A DNA stretch of 64,000 nucleotides, taken from assembly GCA_032716605.1 (NCBI GenBank), contig CM064571.1, positions 17,787,862-17,851,861 of the forward strand, given 5' to 3'. The position numbers were made by a program, and so were the translations under genes. Below, piece after piece: positions 44,801-53,925 of the stretch; the stretch's first letter is position 1; every line of letters starts with the position of its first letter. The stretch comes from Paralithodes platypus. Its lineage: Eukaryota; Arthropoda; Malacostraca; Decapoda; Lithodidae. The notes below the pieces were generated by a model. It did no database searches. It was not told the DNA's origin and was given only the letters and a program-made list of their open reading frames with translations.

Positions 44801-45471
44801 AAGCCTACGACTTATTATCCATTCTCGAATACTGGATATTATTCTAATTATGTACATATTCCCAATGATAATAATAATAATAATAATAATAACACACAAT
44901 AAGCCTAGTTATTAGTCCTCTTGATTGTATAAATGACATACAACAATACTTATCAATAGATTATAATATATGTAGAGAGAGAGAGAGAGAGACTAGGAAA
45001 ACTGTAGAATAACGGTAATAGTACAGCAAGATCACTCACCATAGCCACCCTTCTCTCTCTCTATTAACACACTTCACCTCATCCCTACTTCTCTCTCTCC
45101 CCCACCCTCTCTCTCATTATCACTCCCCCACCCCACCTCCCTCTGTCTAAAACTCCTCGCCCCCTCCCTCTCTCTTAAACTCCTCCCCGTTTCTTACTCC
45201 CAACCACGCCCTTATACAAATCCAAGTTCTCATTCTCTCTCATATATACGAGTTGTGCAACAGAGAAAACAGACCTGGAGAAAGAAGTCAAGTTTATTTT
45301 ATAATCAATATAGATTACTCGGATGGAAATCGCTAATTAAAAAATAATAAACAGAACAGAACAATAGCCTACCTGTGATTCCCATACTGTATATTTGAGA
45401 GAGAACCCCTATACAGTATATGCTTAAAAGTGATGTGATTAATCATTCAGACAATATAGAAAATCCTACAG

Positions 45472-45479
45472 TATAAAAG
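45472..45479 (+). promoter_or_regulatory. candidate TATA box of gene 3
   Basis: TATAAAAG, 139 bp upstream of the ATG at 45618. Spacing would give a leader of about 110 bases. Short upstream ATGs occur in that stretch (for example 45611), so this is only a candidate. Confidence 0.35.
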
Positions 45480-45617
45480 TCTCAATATACTACTATAGCA
45501 TAATATAATAATCTGGAAGATCTATATGTGAAAACAACTATAAATCACTTGAACATTTTTGAATATGAAGTAATCAGGTAAAAATCAACCGTCACTAAAG
45601 AATCATAGTCATGCAAG

Positions 45618-46400
45618 ATGGCCACCTTTGTTTACTTCCTGTTGATGACGTCATTGATCTCGTACATCCCATTTGCCACTCAAGCCACCTTTGGAGAGCT
45701 TGAATTCAGAACTCTAGGCTTCGAGTTTGAGGTTTTATTGAAGTTATACCTGCGGGATTGGAAGCTTCTTACGGAGAATTCGAAAAGTGTGGATAAGGGT
45801 GAAGTGTTCGGAAGACGTAAGTTTTTGAAAGAGTTTGGTAGTTCGTGTGAGATTATTGGAACTTGTGGAAATGAGATGAGACATTGTAAGAATGTATCAG
45901 TAAACAGGGATAATAAGAATGATGAGTATACTGATAAAAAGAACAAAAATGAGAGAATATTGTGGAATAATGAAAGCAAAATATTGAATAATATAGCTAA
46001 AAATGCGACCAAAACATCGCAACTAGGTAAGCATCACAAAAGAAAAAAGGAGAAATTGAAACAAGAGGGAACATCCAGGTCAAACAATAAGCAAGAAAAT
46101 AAGGAATTGAAACAAGAGAGCAAATCTAGCAAACCACGAAGAAAAAAACGGGACTCCGGCGTACCCGTTCTCTACATGCCGGGGGGAACTAAGAAAACCC
46201 GGAACTGTGCCATGGTGAACGGCTTACTCGGTGGCTTCAATACCTTCAATTACTTAACCTTCGTCACTGGCCTTATCACTCTTGTCCTGAACGCCAACAA
46301 CAACTTGAATAACAACAATAACAATAACAACCTCAACAACAACAACGATATCTCCAACAACAACGTCAACTCCAATACCAACACTCAGAATGCTAACCAG
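45618..46400 (+). CDS. Asn-rich secreted protein gene 3, exon 1
   Basis: 261 codons from ATG (context CAAGATGG) to the donor AACCAG|GTCAGG, phase 0. Residues 1-23 form a signal peptide (FVYFLLMTSLISYIPF). Residues 30-50 (FRTLGFEFEVLLKLYLRDWK) match gene 2. A Cys cluster (77, 83, 90) and a Lys/Asn-rich region follow. KPRRKKRDS at 172-180 is a convertase-like site placed just before GVPVLYMPG (181-189). A hydrophobic segment (FNYLTFVTGLITLVL, 210-224) runs into an Asn-rich tail (225-261). The complete four-exon product is 425 residues. The frame runs past the donor to an in-frame TAA at 46428, which would give a shorter protein if the intron were retained. Confidence 0.85.
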
Positions 46401-47016
46401 GTCAGGTCAGGTGAAGGTATTGAGGGATAAGCCTTCACAACGGCACCTTGTATCTACATTCTACTTTTCCTATTTTTCTAAAGAGTGTAGAGAGGGGAGA
46501 AGTCGTGTTGGAGAGAGCGGAAGATGTTGGTCTCACGTTGCTGTTCCAAGTTGTCTTACCTGTCTGTCAATATTACATTCTTCCATCTGTATTTCTCTAT
46601 CTATTTGTGTATCCTTATATGTATCTTTATCTACCTTTCTTTAATTCTGTTTATGCTTTCTATTGTATCTCATTCATGTGTTCGTTATAAGTTTTACTTT
46701 CTCTTTTCCATTAACCCTTAGAAGATACAACCCCTAAATAACCTAACAAGTGTATTATAATCGCATACATATATATGTAGTTCATAGACATATGTGTTTA
46801 TTGAATAAAAATTCATACCCATTGTATTTATCGCCATTGTAAACAGTCTGCGTACGGTGTTGAGGAAAGCCAATACATAGGTGTGGTAGGTTATGCCCGC
46901 CACCCGCGAAAGTACTCTGCAATTGTACCTTTAGTTTTATTAATGAGAAGAAAGAATTTGATAATTTTAGATTGATAGCAAATAATTTTCACTAAAACAT
47001 AACATTTCTCCCTTAG

Positions 47017-47283
47017 GTTGTCATCTTCCCTCCTGGTCGAAAGCGTCGTTCTCTCACCGACTGGATTATTCAATTCCTCAACACGAATCCGCAGCAATCC
47101 ACAAATCCTCAGCAATTTGAAAATCTACAACAATCCACAAACGCTCAACAACTCAACCAAGCAAACGAAGAAACTATCATGAAAGGAAAATTATCTGGAC
47201 AAACTGGGCAGCGTAAGATAGATAAGAGAGGGTTGTCTGAGACGGTTGCTTCCTTACTGCCACTCCTTGATGCTTGGACACAG
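47017..47283 (+). CDS. Asn-rich protein gene 3, exon 2
   Basis: 89 codons between the acceptor TTTCTCCCTTAG and the donor ACACAG|GTTGGT, phase 0 both sides. Begins VVIFPPGRKRRSLTDW, then Gln/Asn repeats (NPQQSTNPQQFENLQQST) and a hydrophobic end (GLSETVASLLPLLDAW). Exon 2 of gene 2 has the same beginning, phase and end. PPGRKRR could be read as a convertase site, or as an amidation-type Gly followed by basic residues. Confidence 0.85.
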
Positions 47284-47316
47284 GTTGGTTCACGGGAAAT
47301 TTATCTATCTGTCTAA

Positions 47317-47319
47317 TTA

Positions 47320-47365
<46 letters not shown>
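47317..47365. repeat. (CT)n/(TA)n/(GA)n microsatellite
   Basis: A CT tract, a TA tract and a GA tract in succession form a perfect small palindrome in intron 2 of gene 3. Confidence 0.8.
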
Positions 47366-47366
<1 letters not shown>

Positions 47367-47871
47367 TGAGAGAGAGAGCGTAGTTTATGGAAAGCATATG
47401 GGGTACTCTGGGCAGCAAAAGGTAATAATGGGGTAACTTCTTGTTTATTGAATGTTTCGCCAATGCAATTGGCATCATCAGGCTATAAAAAGAGAGCATA
47501 AAATCAATACAGCACAGGTAATTTATTCATTCTTTAATAAGACATTATGAAATACGTGCTTATAAAGCTAATCCTAACATTATCAGTATGTGAAACGATA
47601 AAACACAGTAGAAGATGTGTACAGACCTAGTTGCATAGGCCTATGTGAGTCTCTGAAGGTGTTGTGTAGGACTGACTAAAACTGTAGTGTGAGAAGCAAT
47701 GTTACTTCCTCCAGAATTAATTAAGTGTTTCGGTAAGGGGTTCATTTAATAGTATTTAATTGGAAGGAGGCAATTTTGTTTTGTTTTTTTCTATGTGAAA
47801 GAGGGAGACAAAAGGCATAACTGCCTGCAGCGAGTGCCTCCCCCAGATTTGAAAGAGTGACAGGGCCAAAA

Positions 47872-48485
47872 TCAAGGGACGTTCGAGCAAAAATGCCTGG
47901 ACATACGGAGTTTGAAGCAATTTAAGTCATAGGAAGAGGGAAAGACTGATTCTGGGAGAGAATTCCAAAACTCAGCAGTTGAATAGAAGAAAGTCTGAGA
48001 ATAGCGTTTCACTCTTGGGTTGGAGAGTTGCACAGAGTAGGGGTGGGATTGTGTTGCAAGGTGGGTACTACGTACCATACGTCGAGGAGGTGGTATACAC
48101 TGGGAAAGCTCCGAGGAACACTGATTATTGTAGTAGCGATAGAATAGCGAGAGATGCAACATTGCGGCGAAGAGAGAGAGGTTGCAGAGAGTTGGTGAGT
48201 GGATGGGAGTTAATGATACGAAAGGCTTTCCTTTCTACTTTGTCTAGGAGTGCGGTGTGAGAGGATTCTCCCCACACATGTGAACAATACACAATACAAG
48301 GACGCACTGTGCCCCTGAACAGAGCAAGAAGCTGCGCAGGGGTAAAGAACCCCTTGAGGCGGTTGAACACACTCAGATTCTGGGAGGCTGCCTTAGCGAG
48401 ACTGGTAATATGGTCTTTCCAAGTGAGAGCAGAAGAAAAAGAGACACCGAGGACATTGAGAGAAGATGAAGGGTTGATTGTTCAA
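47872..48485 (-). pseudogene. LINE reverse-transcriptase C-terminus in intron 2 of gene 3
   Basis: Two minus-strand frames overlap at about 48125-48162: the upstream one has VRPCIVYCSHVWGESS...LLDKVERKAFRIINSHPLT and LQPLSLRRNVASL, the downstream one has YRYYNNQCSSELSQ and FWNSLPESVFPSSYDLNCFK. Together they are the familiar end of an arthropod LINE RT. One frameshift joins them. The insertion is antisense to the host gene. Confidence 0.8.
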
Positions 48486-48599
48486 TTCAGAGCATTGTCT
48501 TATGCAAAGAGACTCGAGCATTTTAGATGACACTGGTATAAAGTCCCCCCCCCCCCTCTACCTCCACCCACGCCCACGAGGTACAGTAATTCCATGTCC

Positions 48600-48732
48600 G
48601 ATTGGTGCCAATAACCAAGGGACTTGAGTTCTCGAAAAGGGGCTCCAGTCCTGAGTTGTTCTTGACTTGCAGTGTGCTGGCTGAATAATCCAGAAGGGTT
48701 GATAGCCTCTGAAGTCCTATTTTAACTAACTA
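48600..48732 (+). repeat. interspersed repeat R2 beside exon 3
   Basis: Matches 40270-40395 (GAGTTCTCGAAAAGGGGCTCCAG ... GAAGTCCTATTTTAACTAAC). Its end lies 29 bp before exon 3 of gene 3, so the TTAACTAAC stretch could include the branch-point sequence of that exon. Confidence 0.65.
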
Positions 48733-48761
48733 ACCAACAATCTTCTCTATTATCTTTTCAG

Positions 48762-48859
48762 GCTGAGGGTGGCATAGGAGGAAGGTGTGGATGGGTGAGG
48801 TACTGCCGTCTGCTACACAACATTCACACCCACAACCCCATCCTTGCTAAGTATATCAG
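48762..48859 (+). CDS. Asn-rich protein gene 3, exon 3
   Basis: 98 bp between the acceptor TATTATCTTTTCAG and a consensus donor ATCAG|GTAAGT. Encodes AEGGIGGRCGWVRYCRLLHN and on to LAKYI plus two bases (AG). Two Cys flank WVRY. It enters in phase 0 from exon 2 and leaves in phase 2, matching exon 4. Both splice sites are strong. Confidence 0.85.
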
Positions 48860-49513
48860 GTAAGTCTCTCTCTCTCTCTCCATTAATTCTTCCATTCCAA
48901 AGTCCCAAATTCCTCCAATCTAGTATTAGTCTGTTTCTATCTTTACTCTAGCCATCAGTCAGTCTCTCTCTCAGTCTCACTCTTTCCTTTTTGGGGGTTC
49001 TGCCATCTCCATTACAATAATTATGTCCTGACCACCTCGCTTGGATCGTAAAGTCTGTGTGGTCAGCGTATCTACATAAATCTATGTAAATATCTCAAAA
49101 TGTTTAAAGTACCACATAGAAATGACTGCGTTGTTAACTATATTAGGGCATTTGATAAGGTACATTGATTAATGAACATTAAATATATTAACATACTCGA
49201 GCCAACGAAATATATACAGTATATTAAAATATAGTAAATAATCAAATAAGTTAGTACAAATTAAATTACTGTTTTTATTATGGATAATTAACGTCTCATA
49301 TTTCAGAATGTTATAATTAGTTTACAACTATCTCAAAATAGTTAAATCACCATTATATTATGATGTTCAGTACATATTACTGAATAATATATGTATATAT
49401 ATTGTTTTTAAATATAGAGATATACAAGTTCATTCAGCTTTAACCCTTACTGTACCGGCAACGTCTATTTATATTTATTCTTGCTACTGTTAGACGAATT
49501 TATTCAATTTAAA

Positions 49514-50292
49514 AAGGCCCTCCAGCAACTAACAGGCTACGAGCAACATCATTTAAGGCCCTCCAGCAACTAACAGGCTACGAGCAACATCATTTAAGGC
49601 CCTCCAGCAACTAACAGGCTACGAGCAACATCATTTAAGGCCCTCCAGCAACTAACAGGCTACGAGCAACATCATTTAAGGCCCTCCAGCAACTAACAGG
49701 CTACGAGCAACATCATTTAAGGCCCTCCAGCAACTAACAGGCTATGAGCAACATCATTTAAGGCCCTCCAGCAACTAACAGGCTACGAGCAACATCATTT
49801 AAGGCCCTCCAGCAACTAACAGGCTACGAGCAACATCATTTAAGGCCCTCCAGCAACTAACAGGCTACGAGCAACATCATTTAAGGCCCTCCAGCAACTA
49901 ACAGGCTACGAGCAACATCATTTAAGGCCCTCCAGCAACTAACAGGCTACGAGCAACATCATTTAAGGCCCTCCAGCAACTAACAGGCTACGAGCAACAT
50001 CATTTAAGGCCCTCCAGCAACTAACAGGCTACGAGCAACATCATTTAAGGCCCTCCAGCAACTAACAGGCTACGAGCAACATCATTTAAGGCCCTCCAGC
50101 AACTAACAGGCTACGAGCAACATCATTTAAGGCCCTCCAGCAACTAACAGGCTACGAGCAACATCATTTAAGGCCCTCCAGCAACTAACAGGCTACGAGC
50201 AACATCATTTAAGGCCCTCCAGCAACTAACAGGCTACGAGCAACATCATTTAAGGCCCTCCAGCAACTAACAGGCTACGAGCAACATCATTT
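49514..50292. repeat. 41-bp tandem repeat, 19 copies, derived from M1 interior
   Basis: Unit AAGGCCCTCCAGCAACTAAC...ATCATTT. Related single-copy sequence exists in the same position of other M1 copies (for example GGACCTCTAGCAATAATAAG at 60727). Copies are almost identical; one has T for C (GCTATGAGC, about 49743). Confidence 0.9.
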
Positions 50293-50671
50293 AGGGGGGG
50301 TGACCTGCCTTTTAAATTTTTCTCCTTTTCTCTCTTTCTCTGGCTTGTATCCATTCGGCCCCATTCAGCCAACTATTTTAAGACGTTTATCCACATAGAG
50401 GTGTCGATTTCTTCCTGGCGAGCGATAGCGAGCCAGCATTATATGAAGAAATCCGGCTTCGCCGGAGACATTTTTCTATCGAAAAATGTACAAATTTAGC
50501 CTGCTGTCAAACACATTTTTAAAATATGCTGGCTCGCTACCGCTCACCAGTAAAAAATTGACACCTGGATGGGAATAAACGTCTTAAAACAGTAGTCTGA
50601 ATGGGGCCGAATGGATACAAGCCAGAGAAAGAGAGAAAAGGAGAGAACAAAAAGCAGGTCACCCCCCTTAA
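50291..50671. mobile_element. FB-A foldback element
   Basis: TTAGGGGGGGTGACCTGC at the left, GCAGGTCACCCCCCTTAA at the right, with arms of about 180 bp (TTGTATCCATTCGGCCCC and complement, GGCGAGCGATAGCGAGCCAG and complement). The left TTAA has changed to TTAG at the junction with the 41-bp array. Confidence 0.85.
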
Positions 50672-50715
50672 CCCAATATCTATCATAGACCCTTCTTAAA
50701 CTACACACATTCTTC

Positions 50716-51069
50716 AAAATATAGCTAGACTATAACTATAAAGATGCTACCGGTACATAAAGGGTTAATTAAGCAAAATATAGCTAGACTATAACTATAA
50801 AGATGCTACCGGTACATAAAGGGTTAATTAAGCAAAATATAGCTAGACTATAACTATAAAGATGCTACCGGTACATAAAGGGTTAATTAAGCAAAATATA
50901 GCTAGACTATAACTATAAAGATGCTACCGGTACATAAAGGGTTAATTAAGCAAAATATAGCTAGACTATAACTATAAAGATGCTACCGGTACATAAAGGG
51001 TTAATTAAGCAAAATATAGCTAGACTATAACTATAAAGATGCTACCGGTACATAAAGGGTTAATTAAGC
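50716..51069. repeat. 59-bp tandem repeat, six copies, derived from M1 terminus
   Basis: Unit AAAATATAGCTAGACTATAA...CCGGTACATAAAGGGTTAATTAAGC, starting at 50716, 50775, 50834, 50893, 50952 and 51011. Each unit contains a complete M1 right end including GGGTTAA. Copies are essentially identical. Confidence 0.9.
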
Positions 51070-51130
51070 AAAATTAACTTTTTGCCAAGGAAATATGGAA
51101 CAACAAATCTGATCTCGTTATCAGCCAAAT

Positions 51131-51509
51131 TTAAGGGGGGTGACCTGCTTTTTGTTATTTCTGTCCTTTTCTCTCTTTCTTTAGCTTGTATCCATTCGGC
51201 CCCATTCAGCCAACTATTTTAAGACGTTTATCCCCATCTAGGTGTCGATTTCTTCCTGGCGAGCGATAGCGAGCCAGCATTATATGAAGAAATCCGGCTT
51301 CGCCGGAGAAATTATTCTATCGAAAAATATACAAATTTAGCCTGCTGTCAAACAAAAATAAAAAATATGCTGGCTCGCTACTGCTCACCAGTAAAAAATT
51401 GACACCTGGATGAGGATAAACGTCTTAAAACAGTAGGCTGAATGGGGCCAAATGGATACAAGCCAGAGAAAGAGAGAAAAGGACAGAAAAAAACAGGTCA
51501 CCCCCTTAA
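51131..51509. mobile_element. FB-A foldback element
   Basis: TTAAGGGGGGTGACCTGC to AACAGGTCACCCCCTTAA, with the full family interior. Closely similar to the copy at 50291-50671, only 0.5 kb away in the same intron. Confidence 0.85.
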
Positions 51510-51543
51510 TAATGCTAATCATGTTTATCACGTGTGCACTGTC

Positions 51544-51759
51544 TTAACCCCTTCTGTACCAGCGACGTCTTTATGATTTTGCACTAGCTATATTTAGACG
51601 ATTTTGTGGAGTTTTCGAAGGATCTGTGGTGGTAAACAATGGTTAGGCGAGATTGTTCGAAGCCTGATAATTGCTGGAGGCCCATTTCAAACTGAGTTAA
51701 ATCGTCTAATAGCCTTCAGAGTAAAGTTAAAAAGACGTCACCGGTACTGAATGGGTTAA
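51544..51759. mobile_element. M1 MITE
   Basis: TTAACCCCTTCTGTACCAGCGACGTC to GACGTCACCGGTACTGAATGGGTTAA, 216 bp. It is among the best-preserved copies, and terminal inverted similarity extends about 30 bp. It contains GATAATTGCTGGAGGCCCAT, the counterpart of the 41-bp unit. Confidence 0.85.
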
Positions 51760-51771
51760 AAATGTAATAAG

Positions 51772-51978
51772 TTAATCCCTTGAGGAAGTTGAGGATTAAT
51801 GACGAGTTTTAACAGTTTATTCAGCTTAGGAAGAAATTGTGAGAGCCAGAGATATAAAAGAGTCACCTTTTACCCCCGTTGAGACCTACAGTAGAGAACC
51901 TTCCTAAGATTCATAAAATCGCCTAATGACAGCCAGATTTGAATGAAGAAAAGCGTCATCGAATACTGAAAGGGTTAA
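51772..51978. mobile_element. M1 MITE, diverged
   Basis: TTAATCCCTTGAGGAAG at one end and CATCGAATACTGAAAGGGTTAA at the other, with AAAATCGCCTAATGACAGCC inside. It lies immediately next to the preceding copy, separated by 12 bp. Confidence 0.7.
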
Positions 51979-51984
51979 GTAGTA

Positions 51985-52170
51985 GTGATGATTGTAATAG
52001 CAGTAGTGATGATGATAGTAATGGTGATGGTGACTGGTGACTGTAGTAGTGATGATAATAAATGGCGACTGGTGACTGTAGTAGTGAAGATGGTGACAGT
52101 TATAGTGATGATAGTAGGTGATGATGTTGATAGTATTAGTGATGATGGTGGAGTGATGATGGTAACCCAT
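51985..52170. repeat. (GAT/GTAGTGATGATGG)n microsatellite
   Basis: Imperfect TGATGA/GTAGTGATGATG repeats, including a duplicated TGACTGGTGACTGTAGTAGTGA. It lies in the last intron of gene 3, about 70 bp before exon 4. Confidence 0.8.
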
Positions 52171-52241
52171 GGGTATGCCGTTTTGATTTTGGGCAAAGAG
52201 GCACTTCTACTTCATTAATTATTGTTTTCTTCTCTCGGCAG

Positions 52242-52371
52242 ACAGTTTTCGCGAATAGTGTCTCCAGAATGGGTGAACAGCGCCACCTGCCACCTCCTCA
52301 TACCCATCTGTACCAACAACAAGTTAAATATAATAGAGGGTTACCAAATCAAGTCCAATAATAGTAAATAA
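52242..52371 (+). CDS. Asn-rich protein gene 3, last exon
   Basis: The acceptor TTCTTCTCTCGGCAG ends at 52241. The carried-over AG plus A makes Arg, then QFSRIVSPEWVNSATCHLLI, PICTNNKLN and a stop TAA at 52369-52371. Two more Cys appear (TCHLLIPIC), so the last two exons together form a small Cys-containing domain (C-x4-YC ... TC-x5-C). AATAAA overlaps the stop codon (52367-52372) and another lies at 52490-52495, either of which could serve polyadenylation. Confidence 0.8.
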
Positions 52372-52608
52372 AAACCGAAAATGGCTAGAATAGAGGCACA
52401 ATCTCTTCAATATCCCTCTAAGACGGCGAAAATCTACAGATTATCGCTAGAATTATGTCGTTAGATGTAAAAATTCGCCTCTAAATCGAAATAAACACCT
52501 CTAGTTAGATTTAAAGATTTGCCTCTAAATCGAAGTAAATACCTCTAGATCTATCGGGAAAGTAGCTAAATTTGAAACACTAACAACATGATAATAACAC
52601 AACAAATT

Positions 52609-53043
52609 ACCCCTGCAGTTTTTTCTATCCCATCTCTCCACCTCTTGTCTGGTCTTTTCCTGTTGCGTTTTCCTTCTCAGGGGGGTCCAGTCAATTCGTT
52701 TTCTATTCCATCTATTGTCCTTTCTTCTTGCTATAATTATGTCCTGCCCATTTCCGCTTCTGCTCTTTTATAATTTCTAGAATATCCTTGACTTTGGTTG
52801 TATTTACGATGCTCTCTTCCTCTCTAAAAGCTATTCCTAGCATTGATCTTTGTATTGTGAATATAGAGAAAAACAAAAATATAGTACCATTGACTTACAG
52901 GAATAAATGGCTATAATACCGACACTTGTTCACATTATTTAAGGTATATTTTCACATAAGGGAGTGTTTTTCCTGGGCCCCCTTCTCCCTCATGTTAAGT
53001 CCCAATTATCTAGTATTTTAAAACATTTGCCCCCTTAGTTTAG
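52609..53043. repeat. direct repeat D1, copy 1 (LINE end fused to FB-B arm)
   Basis: About 435 bp matching 58826-59268 in the same orientation. The first part, on the minus strand, is the C-terminus of a LINE RT (GKRNRKRPDKRWRDGIEKTAG); the last part is an FB-B arm (GGGAGTGTTTTTCCTGGGCC). A G run at 53041-53053 ends it. Confidence 0.8.
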
Positions 53044-53151
53044 GGGGGGGGGGGGTCTTGTAAATTTAGCTCTCTCCCCGACCTAGTAAGGAGCATTAGG
53101 TCTGCTGTTGCTTGTCTCCCTTTGTATTCCTTTGTATCTTCATAGCCCTCC

Positions 53152-53372
53152 CCACTATAGTCCGTTCATTCAAGGTTGGGCAGAAATCTTAAGCCTTAAC
53201 GTCTCATAACTAAAAAAGGACTAGAGTAATCGAGCTAATATTTCTACCAAATAGGAAGACTTGGCTAGGGAATAGGTGTATAAAATGACAGTTTATTTGC
53301 TCTAGCCCTTTTAGTTACAGAGGTTAGAGGTTAAGATGTCTGCCCAACCTAGAATGAACAGACTATAGTGGG
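53152..53372. mobile_element. palindromic MITE with about 40-bp inverted ends
   Basis: CACTATAGTCCGTTCATTCAAGGTTGGGCAG at the left is answered by CTGCCCAACCTAGAATGAACAGACTATAGTG at the right; the interior is also partly self-complementary (CTCATAACTAAAAAAGGACTAGAG / CTCTAGCCCTTTTAGTTACAGAG). No protein is encoded. Confidence 0.75.
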
Positions 53373-53793
53373 GTGCATGTCTTTATATTGCTGTATGATG
53401 GGTTAACTTTGTATGATAAGTTCCACACTAAAAAAAAACAAAAAAAACGTAATTTTCCAATACGGCCTTATTGGGCTATCCTTAGTTGGAAATATGCAAA
53501 GTGTGTAGCCTACATGCCATATATAAAACATATTATGTCGTACCAACATTGTAAAATGTTAACTGGAGAAACATCATCATCATCATCATCATCAACATCA
53601 TCTATTCTAGGCTACCATCTCATATAATTAACAGTTCTAGTCCTACTCTTGACCATGTTAAGGCTAGGATCACCCAGCTTTTTCTTCTTATCCTTAATTC
53701 CCAGCACAACTCCCACATATCATGATGCCTGTGCACAGCCCTCTCCAGTTCCCAAAGCTAAAAATATATATTTGTAATTCCTTGCTTGTCATA
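53373..53793. other. intergenic, nothing recognised
   Basis: Contains an A-rich stretch (53430-53450) and a (CAT)n microsatellite (53573-53600). No gene signature. Confidence 0.5.
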
Positions 53794-53885
53794 CTTAATA
53801 ATTTAGTTACCCAAAGAAAACTATTTTCTTTAACGGCGATACATAGAAAGCGATTGTTAAATATGGGTAACTAAATAATATTAAG
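53794..53885. repeat. 92-bp hairpin at the LINE 3' end
   Basis: CTTAATAATTTAGTTACCCA and its near reverse complement TGGGTAACTAAATAATATTAAG form arms of about 20 bp around a 50-bp loop. It lies just beyond the end of the LINE ORF2 on its 3' side. Confidence 0.7.
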
Positions 53886-53925
53886 TAATTATTACACTTA
53901 GTTACACTTAGTTGTATTCCGTCCG

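Larger units (their letters stand above)
43808..45617. promoter_or_regulatory. divergent intergenic region between genes 2 and 3
   Basis: 1.8 kb separates the two divergent start codons. It contains (GA)n-rich sequence at 44370-44575, a SINE at 44641-44800, (ATA)n at 44868-44890 and C/T-rich sequence at 45040-45240. Promoters of both genes must lie here, but only one TATA candidate was noted. Confidence 0.5.
49440..51069. mobile_element. M1 MITE expanded into two tandem arrays, with nested FB-A
   Basis: Begins as a normal M1 copy (TTAACCCTTACTGTACCGGC ... TTAGACGAATTTATTCAATT). Its central segment is then repeated 19 times (49514-50292), an FB-A follows (50291-50671), then the distal half of M1, whose last 59 bp is repeated six times up to 51069. 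It lies in the last intron of gene 3, which explains most of the 3.4-kb length. Confidence 0.8.

Noticed and set aside
43808..45617. Claim of a shared bidirectional promoter for genes 2 and 3
   Set aside because: At 1.8 kb with a SINE and microsatellites inside, the distance is too large to assert it from sequence alone.
49514..50292. 41-bp regular repeats as a possible CRISPR or coding repeat
   Set aside because: No spacers, no open frame, and the unit clearly derives from the M1 element.
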